A stretch of 40,248 nucleotides of DNA, taken from Didymodactylos carnosus (taxonomy: Eukaryota; Rotifera; Eurotatoria; Philodinida; Philodinidae). The number at the start of each line of letters is the position of its first letter. Positions within the stretch are counted from its first letter, which is position 1. Below, in pieces: positions 10,706 through 24,058 of the stretch. The stretch lies in contig CAJNOQ010000838.1 of the NCBI GenBank assembly GCA_905250885.1, positions 1 through 40,248 on the forward strand. Direction: 5' to 3'. The position numbers and the translations under genes are program-made. A model generated the notes under the pieces. It was not told where the DNA came from. It did no database searches and saw only the letters and a list, made by a program, of their open reading frames with translations.

Positions 10706-13700
10706 TCAATGTGTTCCGAATATGTTCTACTATATGTTAGAACATATGCTTCAAACTAGAACAGGTAAAATAAAAGAAAAGATTTTATACTTAAACGTTT
10801 AGTCAGTCAAAATTTTAGCGCTTACTTTGAATCAAACTATAAATAAATGACTAATTATCGTCGTATTATAGATTTGGACTCAATTTTTTTTGTTTTGGTA
10901 TATAAAAACGACAAATGCACTCGAACTTTCATTGTCTTTTCTGTCATACATGCTCCCACATCCGATGATACTCTATTGCAAAGTGTTAAATGCTTATAAT
11001 TTATGCATGTTTTTTTCTTGCCCATGGTCATAGATATGCTATTTTCAAATTTTATCACATCGCTAATATTTTTATTGTTCAGCGATGTATTGATGGACAG
11101 AATGATTTTATATTCAATTCACTGAATGTACATTGAACAAATTTCGACTATTTAATTACTTATGCTAGCTAATTTGGGATAACATTTTTCTATTAGACTA
11201 TCCTAAACTATGACAATAAATGATGTGTTTCATCGTCGTTTCTGATGCTGATTGATCATCATCATTATTTGAATCTTTTATGTTACTGCGTTTAACAGAC
11301 GAAAAAAACATGTTTTTTTTTTCTTTTTTCTCTTATTGTATCAACTCTAGTTTGAAACAGCTGATTAAACTCTTTTTCTTTTTCCTTTTCTCTTCTTCTC
11401 TATTCCTTTTTGTTTCTATTAAAATGTCAGCCCTTGCCGGCACAAATACATGACACGAATGAAATTGTGGAATTAAACGAAGCGTGTGCATTTGTATATG
11501 TGTGTATATGTGTACGCGTTTGTATGTTCTATTTCTACACACACAACATGACTCGTGAATAATTCATTCAAAAACAGACAATTTTTCTGTTGTGTCATGT
11601 GTACAATTTCTAACTTTGACAGAACAAAAGAAAAAAAAAAATTTACGACAGAAAATTATTTTGGTGAGTTGGAAAGCAAACATATAGAATTAGAAAAGAT
11701 AAAATAAATTTTTATAGGAAAACATTAAGAGTTAGTTTATTATTCTAAATGAACGATTATGCAAATTTGATATTATTAGTTCGTTTATTAAAAGAAGATA
11801 ATCATGACATTTAAGAGCTGTTGTACATCGACGTGAGTAAGAAAAGAAGAAAAAAAAAAATCAAACTAACGCCTTTTTTTCTTACTAAAAATATTAGTTG
11901 GATCTTTAAAATCACTCGTTTTATCTGTCAGGTATTAAATTACCGAATATATTATCATTAATAAAAAACTACTCCAAGTAACATGAGAACTTTTACAGAA
12001 ACAAGATTAAGATTGAGGATCAACTGTATGACAAAAAAAACATTTTCAGTACTTGAAGTTGAACTGCTTATAGGTTAGATTGATAGAATATTAAAGTATA
12101 TAGATATTTAGAGCATTCAACTGAATAGTTTTAACCACTTAAAAAATACTCTAAACGGTGTAAAAACATTGATCATTCTCGTTGCTAATTTGTATGACTT
12201 GATTAAAGATTTATTTAACATCATGTTTAATGTTGTGTATTTTTCTTTTTCTTTACTATTTATTAACGACATTTTTTTTGCTTTCTTCTAACAAATATGA
12301 ACGTTCTAATTAAATATGTTGATGCTTCCACGGTTTTTTTTTCTTCAAAAAGTTGCTGTTTCGTTCACTTGCAAAGAGAAAAAAAAAAGAGACGATGGTT
12401 TAATACGACAGACTAATGTGTCACATTAATTGTTAATTATATTTACTTACTTAGAATTCAACTATTTGTAAATTGTCAAATATGTCGGAAAAAGTTGAAC
12501 TTGAATAAGTTGAACTCTAACAACGTTGAACACTCGAGTTTTTAACTTTTGTATGAAAACGCTAGCAATAAGACGAAATCCTATAATTTCAATATAAAAC
12601 TTATATCAACAACCAAGTGGTGATCTCATTAACGAACATGTTTAAAAAAAAGAAGACTTTTCTCAAAAAACAGCTAACACATGGTATTCTTGAGCATCAA
12701 ACTTCATGAACTGCTCCTTGTTTTTATCTATCATTTAAGTGAATCTCTCTCTTTCGCTCTTTCTCTTTTGCCTTTCTACAAATCAACATCATCGTGCGCT
12801 CTAATTTAGTTTTTCTTTATTCTTGTAAAAGAGAAACTCATAGGAATAAAATAGAGTTTTGGGGGGCCAACAGAAGAAAAAAAACCTATAAGAAAGCATT
12901 GCTATTTCATTATTTTGACTAGTCGTACTATATTGTTGTCATCTCATATTGAACAATAACACGAAAGAAAATCTAATCATAAAAGAAAACTACTTTCGTT
13001 TAGAGCGCGTTGCATTTCTCTTTTGTATTTTCTATTTTCAAGTATAAATACTAATATCTCTTATAAATCGAACAAGTATACAGGGTTTCTGTCTCTTTTT
13101 TTTCTGTTTTAGTGTTTTTTTGAACAAAAATAGCAGTGTATTTTGATGTTGTGTGTGTGTGTGTATGTGTATTTCTTTTTTTTTTGCATATTTTCGCTCA
13201 TTGAAAAAAAGAAAATCTTCATCGTACTAATTCTATTCCCTATTTTTTCTTTTTCTTGTCATCATCCTCATCCTCATCATGTCTTGTGAGAAGGTAAGAT
13301 GATTTTTCAGTTGTTAGGCTACGTTCGTACTATTAAATAGATAATTAATTTATTGTATCATATACACTTTTATTTTTCTCTAAAATTCATGTATTAATTG
13401 AACAAATTTAACCAGGAAGAACCAATCTAATAATAACGGGAGTCAGTGACACTTCGTCAAAGATCTCTTTATCATCTTTCAAATTTATAATTGAAATAGA
13501 TCGATCTATATCTCAGTAATAATTCAGTGATGTAGTATTTTGAAAGAGACAGACATTTTGTATCACTAACAAATTGTTGTTTTCACTACTTTTGATTTCT
13601 ATTTGTCTGTACTTTTATTTTTGATTGAATCCATCATACTTCTATTATTATTTTTTGGTTTCATTGAAATTTTTTCACATACTTTATTTACAGTTCGTTT

Positions 13701-14892
13701 TAATGAAAGATGAATAGGGAAGGATGAACGAAATGATGTTTTTTTCATGTTCAATCTTATATGTAAACATTTCGTATATTGTATGATTTATCACTTTGTT
13801 GTAAGATTTACATGATAAATAAGAAATGAACGTGTATATATAAATGATGAACATCAAATACCTAGCTACATCTTTCATCTACCTTGTCTCATTCATTCTA
13901 TTGAACTTTTTGAGGTTAATTCTAGAAGAAGAAAAAAAGGCATACATTTACTATACTCTTAATCTATTTGCTAAAAATTTCAAATAGAATTCGTGATTGA
14001 TTTATATATATTTACTAGATAGATCATTGAGCACTTTTATGTTGATCAAAAAAACATAATCGTACTGTTTCTGAACCATTGTTCACAATAGGGAGGATCT
14101 TAAAGAGAAGAAAACAGACATTCTATACCATCTGTCAAAATTTTAGCTTTTCTTAGTCTCAAAGATAGTTTTTGATCATTTCCCGTCCAGTTTATAATAA
14201 TAATCGGATACACTTTCCAGCTGGACGTTATACTCGACTTCTCTTCTTTTTTTTTTATAACCAATCTTTATCCAGTTGCATTCTTTTTTTTTCGAGCTTT
14301 TTATCATCGTTTTCTGGTCATTATATGTTACGGTTTGTTTTTTTCCTTTTTCCGACATGCACGGTGGATAAAGAAACTTACATTTAAACAAAAAAAAAAA
14401 CGATCAAAATTTATCTTCTTTCCTTCTGTTTCATACACGTATACATATATTTACATTTGTTGTGCTTTTCTTTTCGCTTCATATAAATCCTATTAAAAAT
14501 CGAAACAAGCACCGCATAAGTTTAGAATAAAATAAACAGAGAAGAGAGGAATATTATTTCTACATTAATGACCATTATTATCTATAATCAAATAAAAATT
14601 TATTTAGTAGATGAAAAGCGCACTATATTATTACCGGTTTTTAGCAGAATAACAACAACACAATAAAAGAAATGTTTCATGAACTATATGTGTGACAAAG
14701 TTGAAAAATATTTATTCACTGACAGTACAGGAAATGAATGACCGAGAAACGAGAGAAATTAGAAAAGTAACCTAACTTCTCAAAAATCTCGCTTAAAATT
14801 AAACTGGTTAAAGTTTTTAGTACGCATTTTTTATGGAAAAGAAATGTGTCGGATGTTTATTATTAGACTGTAGAAGAACTTATTGCCTTTCC

Positions 14893-15046
14893 AAGTTCAA
14901 AGTTATTTGTAGCATGGAGTTTATATTCACAAAGAGAAGAGTAAATCTGTTTGAATGACTGAATTTTCTGTAGTCTGACGTCTAAATAGAAATTTACTCA
15001 TCTCTTTTTTGAACATAAACTCCATACTATAAATAACTTTGAACTT
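14893..15046. repeat. Imperfect inverted repeat (MITE-like hairpin)
   Basis: Two arms of about 54 bp begin AAGTTCAAAGTTATTT and read back as the inverted complement at 14994-15046, with several mismatches. The loop is about 45 bp. No flanking target duplication is obvious, so it may be an aged MITE. Confidence 0.6.
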
Positions 15047-15430
15047 AGATGTAGCATGCTCATCAAAGTAAAATCCTGTCTAAGCTATTAGAAGAATTCT
15101 TACATGTGTATGTGTATATAGTCTACGCGCGTTCTACACAATATTTTCGCTTTGTCGTTCTCTTTTTCAAGTTGCATGATACACTAATGATAATGATAAT
15201 AGTATATTGTCTAGTATCATATCATATGTATAGAAATTAATTATTTGTTTCTCAACATCATCTTTGTATGCAAAAATCACTGCCGCCAATTCTATTCAGA
15301 AATTATTTTTAATACTTTTTACTACGCCTGTTCTTTCTTCTAAAACCTTTATTATCTTGTTCCTAATAAATTTTTCTATTTAACAAACAACAAGTATAAT
15401 CATTAAAAAAAAAACTTTGTTATGTATACA

Positions 15431-17549
15431 ATGGCTAATAGCACAGTATCTATTGGTTCTGGCAGGTAAATATCATTTATTCATGTCAACAGTGAATGTA
15501 GAAAATCAGAAAGCTTTTGCTTTAAATAGTTTTTTTTCCTTTTTCAGTATTCATATTATAATAAGCTAAGATCACATGAGCTCTGTTATACGCACATTGT
15601 GAAGCAATGATAGTAGATAAAGAGTCGAAAAGCTGTGTTTGCTTTGAAGTTACAATATCCGTATTTTTGTTTTCTGGATAGTACTACCACCGCATTTCAT
15701 TTTATCGTAGAAGTGTGGACGGTCATATGTGTCCATTTTAAGTTGATCAGTCCGTTATTTTTATTCTTATTTTTCCTTTCCTATATTTCAATATTCAGAC
15801 ATATGATTCTATCATTCAGTATTAACCTTCATTCATTGAGATGTCAAAGAAATTGTTGTTTCCACTCTGAGAGATAGATCGCCAGTATCAATCGTCTATG
15901 GAAAGAATAAATTAAAACTAAATTTCCATATTTTTTAAGAGCGTAAAAGCTTTTGATAATAGATACTATCATGTATTTGTGATAGAAATATTACCAAACT
16001 TACTGAAACTGTCTAGGCAATCAGGAAGTATTTGTCGAGAAAGGAGAAACGATAAATATAGTGTGACATATAATAGTAACTACTGAGATGAGAAGGCTCT
16101 CTGATCTGACCTGGAAGATTTTCATCTTTTACTTGACTGAATTATCTCTCCAGGAAGAGGAATCAGAATTTTTTCAGCAAAAACAAAATAATATTTTTTT
16201 CAGTCGTTTTGTGACTATAAGTTCTATTTTAGCTTTTCAATCAGTCATTCTATCTATGATTATTTTGGATATTATTTAAGTTTATCTCAACAAAATTGCC
16301 TTTCTTCGCTGATTTTTGCAGATTTCTCTGAAATCAATAATAACCGTACATTTTCCTTTTTTTTATAGATCATTTTTGTCGGACTGGCATTCTTGTTCAA
16401 TGAGTAACGAAAAGTCACAAACAACAACACCTACGTCATCGTCACCTACACCATCCACTGATCAACAACAAATTCAATCGTCAACAATCACAAATGGAAC
16501 TGGGGGTGGTGGTGGAGCCCATGACTATTTAATACACACAACAACAACACATAATAATAATAATTCATCCTCAAATTCGACGCCGTCATTATTAAATCAG
16601 AACGGTATGTCTGACTTTCCATCTTCAACATGGAATAACGAAACATTAAATAATGTCAACAACAGTAGTTTATTATCATCAAATTTAAATGAAATGAATA
16701 ATATTGGTCACACATTAGATGCACTTGTACCATTGGTACAAACAATAAATAACAACAATACGAATGGACGTATGTTTTCACCACCGTCCGCATTACAACA
16801 AATACCACCTTCTCAAACTCCACCTCCGCCACCGTTAATGAATATTCATAATGGAACAAATGGGCAAATGACATTCCAGCAGGTATGTGAAATTGAAGTT
16901 CTCAAGAAGAAAAGGCTAAAAGTCAAAGTGAGATCAGAAGTTGAAATGTGTGGAAAATGTGAGATCCGACATATTCACTTATTGTATCGACTGTATTTAC
17001 TACTAAGTGAACTGCATTTGTGATTTTCGTGCCTTATATGCTTTTTTTTTATTTTCAGCAACAAGCAACACAAGCTGCTTTACAAAGACGAGCTATAACA
17101 GCCAGCCACAATTTTCCAACTCCTACAATAAATCCTAGACCGATGACAAAAAATCAACAACAATCTCACATGTGGAATAATCAGACAGCTGCACCTATCA
17201 TGAACAATAATATTCAACAACAATGGCAAGGACCTCAACCGGCAGCAGCAATGCCTCTGCCATCACATATGCAGCAAACTATGACAAACGGAGTTAACAA
17301 CACTTGGAATAGTCCGAATAATGTAGGTAACGCAATGCATGGATTTCCAGCTACATCATCTCGGCGTCCTGTACCATCTTTAACAAATCCTATTAATTCG
17401 TCAGCAATGATAGGTAGCGGTGGTAATAATAATAATGGAGGAATGTCAAGTGCACCAAATATCAATAGTTTACATCAGAAAAAGGCAAGTCAACAACCAC
17501 AAAATAGTTTTTTACCATTTTTACCACCAACGCAAAACAAATTTAATGT

Positions 17550-17585
<36 letters not shown>

Positions 17586-19558
17586 GCAGCAGCAACAGCA
17601 GCAGTCATCCGTTCGAAGAGCAATGATTCCACAAAATTATAATCCACAAGCGAATAATAATTTACGTTATCATCCAAATAACATAAATAACAATAATTTA
17701 CTTGATGGAAATGGACAACATATGATGAATGGTAGTGCTATGAATTGCGAGGATAATAATTCACCATTTCCTCCAATGAATGTAAGTTCTCATTTTGCGT
17801 GTAACTTACCTTAAACTGCAGAAGCAAGGAATATCTTCCGGTTATACACCTATCTTTACAATTTGGTGTGAAACATATGTAATCAAATCGGATATTACTT
17901 TCTTTTTAGTCTGGTGGTGCATACGACATGAGTTCTTTTCATCAATTAATGGACATGATGCGTAACGTTAATACTGATGGTAACAATGAATTTAAATGTA
18001 AATCATACTGTTAGAGAGCGGCGTCTTAGCCTTTGCATCATCAGGTTTTGATAGGACAATAGAAACAGGTTCTAGTATAGTCTAGTATCAGACGAAAATT
18101 TTAAAATGAAAGGCAACATTTTAGCTGATGGTAAATTGTATTCTGAGCTATGTAGAAAAGACCACAAATTGTGATCATATGTGTTCAAAGAGACTGTTCA
18201 GTTATTCAATATTCTCTTTCTGGTTTTGAAAATCGAATTTGTGCAGCAGTTCATAATGATGTCTGGTAGATTGCAATTATCACTGATATATTCAATTTTA
18301 GTAAAACGTGTGTACAGCGATGACAGTGGCATGGGTAGTATACTCGATACAGAAAGTCTGATCTCAGTCGGTGGTGGTAATGGAGCTCCTGCATCTAGTT
18401 TATTTGGTTCACCAAGGAATATTGTGGACATGAATAAAGAAGAACGATTTTCTCGAAAAGTATTTGTTGGTGGTTTGCCTCCCGATATTGATGAAGGTTT
18501 GTTTTTTTCTACACATACGCTTTTCGTTTAAACATTTTGTTGCTTTGCAGAAGAAATTATTGCTCATTTTCAACGTTTTGGGCCATTGATGGTTGATTGG
18601 CCACACAAACAAGAAAGTAAATCATATTTTCCACCAAAAGGTCTGTACATTGCTATTGTCTACCTAGCTTTTTTTCTTAATTTTACTGTAAACTTTTTGT
18701 TTAAGGTTATGCGTTTTTGATATTCACTTGTGAACGTTCTGTTCAAGAACTAATTGATGAATGTGTTGTTGATGATGGTAAACTTTATATGTGTGTATCA
18801 AGTCCAAGTATGAAAGATAAAGCCGTACAAATTCGTCCATGGTTATTGGCTGATTCTGATTTTGTCATGGATGGTTCACAACCGCTTGATCCAAGAAAAA
18901 CAATATTTGTTGGCGGAGTACCAAGACCACTGAGAGCAGGTGAAAAAAATCTGAGCTAAAACCTGAAATTTCAAAAACTCGATAAAATACTCCTTTTAGT
19001 TGAACTTGCAATGATTATGGACAGATTGTATGGTGGTGTATGTTATGCTGGTATTGACACTGATCCAGAATTAAAATATCCAAAGGGAGCTGGACGTGTT
19101 GCATTTTCAAACCAACAAAGTTATATTGCAGCTATTTCAGCAAGATTTGTACAATTACAACATGGAGATATTGATAAACGGGTACGTTAGTACGGCAATT
19201 TTCACCCTTTTGATGCTATCATTTACGACATATTCTTTTCTGTCTTTGTAGGTTGAAGTCAAACCATATGTATTAGATGATCAAATGTGTGATGAATGTC
19301 AAGGAGCAAGATGTGGCGGAAAATTTGCACCATTTTTTTGTGCTAATGTGAGTTAGAACTCATTCGTTGTGTTACGGGCACACATTTTTAAATATTATAT
19401 TGACAAAGTAAATCTTGTTATGAATTCAGGTAACGTGCTTGCAATATTATTGTGAAACATGTTGGGCTTCAATACATGCGCGATCTGGTCGAGAATATCA
19501 TAAACCATTAGTCAAAGAAGGAGCAGATCGACCTCGTACATTACCGTTTCGATGGTAG
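15431..19558 (+). CDS. CPEB: Cytoplasmic polyadenylation element-binding protein, CPEB2-4/Orb2 type, with poly-Q region
   Basis: It binds U-rich 3' UTR elements and controls poly(A) tail length and translation. Exons are 15431-15465 (tentative), 16369-16882, 17059-17781, 17910-17997, 18302-18496, 18551-18640, 18706-18939, 19000-19181, 19252-19347 and 19430-19558. The total is 761 residues. If the tentative first exon is wrong, translation starts at 16400 and gives 739 residues. The N-terminal half is rich in Asn, Ser, Pro and Gln, with 18 consecutive Gln (about 348-365). RRM1 starts at KVFVGGLPPDIDE (about 506) and RRM2 at KTIFVGGVPRPLRA (about 613). The ZZ-type zinc region is CDEC...CGGKFAPFFC...CETCW (about 700-745). 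The protein ends RTLPFRW. The C-terminal half closely matches vertebrate CPEB2-4 and insect Orb2. The third intron's donor is ambiguous: 17979/17980 and 17997/17998 are both in frame. Confidence 0.93.
17551..17604 (+). repeat. CAA/CAG tract encoding 18 glutamines in CPEB
   Basis: Ten CAA codons are followed by a CAG/CAA mixture, all in the CPEB frame. The flanking sequence is also Q- and N-rich. The tract may be length-variable. Confidence 0.9.
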
Positions 19559-21523
19559 TTATTCGTACACTTAGTACTCATTAGGCAAGACAGGTGAACA
19601 CTCTCCCGTGTTGTTCTTTGTTCTCTCTCTCTTTCTCGTTCTCTCAGCATTTTGTGCGTGCGTGTGTGTTGTGTATTTGTTTTCTTTTATATATTCTCAC
19701 GATTTTATTATATATGATGGTTTTTATTTAGTTACGTTATTATTACATTTTTTGTTGTTTATTTTATTTTCCTATGTTTTTTTTTGTTGTTGTTGTATCT
19801 TTTTTATGATTAGAATAACCAGCACGCACACACACGTATCCAGCAAAAAAATAACCATGATGATATTGATGATGATGACGATGTTTTCTACACAGAAACA
19901 TTTCTTCCATTTCTCGGGATGTTACATCTAGACATACGTGTACAGTACTTCGATAGACAGCGAAGATTGACAAATTTCTATGATTTTTTTGTTTTTTAAA
20001 CTCACGTCATAGTTTACTTCCGGTCACATAGGACTTTCATGACTTATGTGTACAAGTCGAAGTGACAAGTTTGTTAAAGGGACATGAACGAAAGACATCT
20101 GCTGTAGTGGTCTTTTTTATTATTATTTTCTTTTCCGTTTTTTTACTTGATATTGCTGGCGAATAAACGTGTAGCCTTTTCTTCCTTTCTTCTTGTGGCA
20201 TATATGTTCTTCAATGGGCTCGTTAGTTATTGTTGTTCTTTTTTTGTTGTTTGCGCAATGTTCACTCTTTAAACCGGATATTATTTATCCAGCAGTCGTC
20301 GATCTCTCTCTTTCTCTCCTTATTCAACATATTTTCTGATAATAAAACAGACCCATTTCGGCTGGTTTTGTGCAATTGTTTTTTTGTCTTCTTTTTTATT
20401 TGGGTTCGTTTATTCTTTTTGTATAGAAACCTTTAACAAAAGACAAAAAAAATTTCTTATTTTTTGATATAATTTTTCTCTTCATTGGGGCACTCTACGT
20501 TGGTCTAGAAAAACATCATTATTACATTTTGATATTTTTTTTTTTTGTTGCTTTTTGTTTATTTATACATTTATTTTTTTAAAATATAAACTATAAATGA
20601 TGCGTGCGAAGAAAGATAATGTACTGAACGTGTATTTCTTTGATATATCCAAATATGTGGGCCCGTTTTTGATCCGGTGAACGGGCGTGATGTTTTTCTA
20701 TGTTAGTTTCCACTCATCCCCGCTCCCATAACACAAAAAAAATTAGAGCATTTGATGCAGATCAGTTTTTGCTTTTCCATTTTTTGTCAAACGAACATTT
20801 TGTTTATGAAATTTTTGCTGTTTTTCTTTTTTTATGCATTATGATATGTGGTTTTCGTTTTATATTTGTTTATTTCTTTTCTTTCTCTCTTACTGACTGT
20901 ACTCTTTTTCTTTGTTTCCTGTTCATTGTTGTTTTTAATTTGTATTTCGTTGTAACACTATTGTTGTTGAACAAAAACGGCAAATAAAAATTGAGAATAC
21001 ATTTCAAGTTTAGTAAAATATTGCTCTTCAGATATTTGTTCAGATAATCTTTTGATAAAGTGGAAATTAATCATTTTTACTCAGGTATGATTTCTTCAAC
21101 TACTCGACAGCAAAAAAGTTGTAGATTAAATATGATAGTATTACATTGTATATTTAAATAGAAGAAATATGAAAGCTACAAATGAAAAGAGGCAAGAAAA
21201 GCGGGGAAACGCAAATATAAAACTTTTATACTCAACAGAACGAGATTAGTGGGTACAAAAGCAGCTATGTAATAAACTTCTCGGATCCATGTGCTCACGT
21301 GAAGAATTCATTCATACTCCTGTAACACAACAGAAAACAAGATAGATTTAAGAGACGAATTAAAAGAAAAGACTTTTTCAAGCACTAACTGGAACTGTCA
21401 AAATAATTAGGAATGATATCCTACTTCATAAAATATACTCTCAGAGTTGAAAAAAAAGGAAGTAAATATCCTCTGCTTTTTTCTCTTACAGATTTTCAAA
21501 AACAAACACACACTCACGGAAGT
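19559..21523. other. CPEB 3' flank and TOMM7 upstream region
   Basis: This stretch is very T-rich, with many TTTTTAT-like runs, so its hydrophobic open frames are artefacts of T-rich codons. Candidate poly(A) signals (AATAAA) occur near 20162, 20340 and 20983; the last would give a 3' UTR of about 1.4 kb. A 3' splice site (CTCTTACAG) ends at 21491, before TOMM7. Confidence 0.5.
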
Positions 21524-21727
21524 ATGTTATCAACACCATTCAGTACATCAAACAGTACAAGCAAAAGAAAGGATGATGTTAAACGTCGTCTACAGTCAGT
21601 ATTAAGTTTCAGTCCATATGCTGTTTACTATGGTTTCGTTCCATTTGTTATTTATCTTGGATTTAAACTTGGTGCAGATCCAGGCACACCACCATTTACG
21701 ATATTGAGTATTTTACCTATTGGATAG
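21524..21727 (+). CDS. TOMM7: Mitochondrial import receptor subunit TOM7
   Basis: TOM7 is a small tail-anchored subunit of the outer-membrane TOM complex and modulates its assembly. The frame from the ATG at 21524 encodes 67 residues; human TOM7 has 55. The conserved core is the YYGFVPFVIYLGFKLGADPG region, which includes the single membrane segment and the invariant LGFKxGADPG turn, followed by TILSILPIG at the C-terminus. The frame opens 111 nt earlier, but a 3' splice acceptor ending at 21491 makes the upstream codons non-coding. The N-terminal extension is Ser/Thr-rich (residues 3-14). Confidence 0.92.
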   Translation: MLSTPFSTSNSTSKRKDDVKRRLQSVLSFSPYAVYYGFVPFVIYLGFKLGADPGTPPFTILSILPIG

Positions 21728-21740
21728 AACAGAAGAAACA

Positions 21741-21746
21741 AATAAA
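21741..21746 (+). terminator. Poly(A) signal AATAAA for TOMM7
   Basis: This canonical hexamer lies 14 nt after the TOMM7 stop codon. Confidence 0.55.
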
Positions 21747-22224
21747 ATACATTAAGAAAGTCGTTTATTAAGACTTGTCTTGTTTTTTTGTATCTGGCAT
21801 TTTTTTCCAACCATTTTGTATGTTAATAAACAAAAGATAGATAATTCTCTGAATGGTTAGAGAATTTACTTAAGACAAAGCATGAATTACTGTGATGATA
21901 TATTTGAGCATGATGATTGTTTGATCTGTCGAAATACGATGACGGTAATAAGTTGAATTTTTCAACAATACCAGTTCAATTGCCATAGTTTTACATAGAA
22001 TATACTTGATTTTTATTACTACTGTTGTTGATCGAATTTAAAACTCTTTTTCCATTAGACTTCGTATTTTTGTTGGATAAAAACGAAGGAGAAAGACAAA
22101 AAAAACACATAGAAGTGTATGCGAAATTCGTGTTTAGGAATTACAAAGAATCAGATAAGTAAACACACTTACTGAATTTTTCTTAGATGAAGTGTTATGT
22201 TTTACAAATTGATCTTGATTATGG

Positions 22225-23806
22225 CATGACTCGTTTACACTTCTCAGTGGGACTACTAAAAACTTTTGATATACAATATGAATTTCTTTCAAAATTTAGC
22301 TTCATATATTACTATTGTAGTAGTCCAAAGTTACGATGAGAAATTAAAAAAAGTTGCTCTGTCTTTTTTATTTAGACCAACTAAGAGACCTTGTTCCTTT
22401 GAATTTTAATCCAATTTGTAGTTTGCTATAAAGCGCGAAAGATTATGCGCAGAAAAAGTGAATTCATAGGTAATCAACTATGGTAATCAACCAGTGGTTA
22501 TATTCGCGAGATCTTCAGAGGGCCTTCAGGGATCACCGAAGGTTCTCGGAAAGATCTCCAGAAAACCTTTCAGGATTTATTGAAATATGAAACTCCAGCA
22601 AAATACTTGCAGAAATAGCCCGCTACGGCCTGTCCAATGGGCATATTATCAAAACCCTCTGATGATCTCCAAAGGGTATCGATGACAGTCATCGACAACG
22701 TCACTGACAGCTGCCAGGTGCCCTTCTTCACATGAAAATAAGCTGTTTGTGGCCGTATCTATCGAAAAAATAAAAATTCTCAGATGTAAGCGGTATTTGT
22801 GCGATAAGAAGCCTATATACGAGAAAAAAAAACACAACTGGCAGATGTATCTAAACGATAGTCGATTACTTATAATTTATGCTGTTTATGAACAATATTC
22901 CAATATTGTTCTATACTAAGTGAAGTAAATTATAATATTAAGTGAAAACAGCCTAAACACCTCAATTTTGATAAAACTCCGTTTTCGCTGCGTTTTTGAA
23001 TTCTATTCGCAAAATAAACATTGCCATCCAATCCAGCGTAGTCGATTACGTATGTTCCATCCGATTTCAAGGCTACCTGGAATCACTGGATACCAGTCCT
23101 AAGGTTTCAGTGAAATCCGATTCCACGCCTGAACCAGTGGAAACCAAGATCTCGCTTGGCTTCTATCTTAAAGAGGACACTTTGGATTATCCGTCCATGA
23201 AGGAAAACGAAAGTATTTGTACTTGAAGATTTCGAGCTATGAGTTGACTTTCCAAAGATCTCTCTAAAAACCTACTTCAAAACAATATTTTCAAATTAAT
23301 ATCTATTATAAAACTGTGCCTCAAAGTCTCTTCTTTTGAATGGTGAAAACCCGAACTCTCTACCACATTCAGTTACCGAGATAACCAAAAAATAGTCGGG
23401 GGCATTGTATTTCGTAACGGACAATAGTAAATTTGATTTAATGAATCTGATGAATTTATTTTATTTTATTATTTTCTCTACTAATAGAAAAAAGAATTTT
23501 GCTCTCCACAATCGTAACTTTATAGAGCCATAGTCATATATTATAAAAAATATTTTACTTTAATAATTTAATAAGCCAAAGATTTTTTATAAGACTTTTA
23601 AATTTTTTAAAAAAAAAAAATTTAAAATAATATTTTAAAAAATTAACTTTTTTAAAATTCTATATTATAATATAAGTAAGCACACTACTATAGTTATTTG
23701 TACCAAATTACAGAAAAATTCGTTTTTGTTTTGTGTAAAATTTTTCTATTATTTAAAAGTGGTCGAATTTTGTATTAGTCCCACTGAGAAGTGTAAACGA
23801 GTCATG
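22225..23806. mobile_element. Unclassified element with 31-bp terminal inverted repeats
   Basis: CATGACTCGTTTACACTTCT at 22225 continues into CAGTGGGACTA and recurs as its exact inverted complement ending at 23806. Between the ends, about 22480-23260 is visibly richer in G+C than its surroundings, while 23550-23700 is almost pure A/T. A small hairpin (GAACAATATT/AATATTGTTC) sits at 22889-22910. The longest frame (22996-23226) encodes 76 residues that match no family I know. No transposase motif is visible, so it is probably non-autonomous. A target duplication could not be settled. Confidence 0.65.
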
Positions 23807-24058
23807 GTAATTGCGATTCATCTGATCTTTCAAATTCATCTCTTGTTTGATGGAATGATTTTGTGACTGTTTCGTCTATTATTATTGTCATACAAATTTT
23901 CCTCGCCATTATAATACTAATTTTTCTGATTTCATTGATGACGATACTGATTGTTTACAGATGAGTGTGATATACGTTGTTGTTGTTTCTTATAATAGTA
24001 ATACTTACGATATTGCTTGGTGAAATAATTCAAAGATGAACGATTCAGTTCATTATTA

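Larger units (their letters stand above)
9737..15421. other. Long non-coding stretch upstream of the CPEB gene
   Basis: No conserved protein is readable in nearly 5.7 kb. The stretch contains a GA microsatellite, homopolymer tracts, small hairpins and a 154-bp hairpin at 14893-15046. A possible alternative first exon lies at 13279-13293: ATG, four more codons, then GTAAGA. Given the neighbouring developmental regulator, promoter, enhancer or 5' UTR intron functions are plausible but not shown. Confidence 0.5.

Noticed and set aside
19608-20987. Hydrophobic frames downstream of CPEB
   Set aside because: They lie in the T-rich 3' flank of CPEB, show the same compositional artefact and have no recognisable domain.
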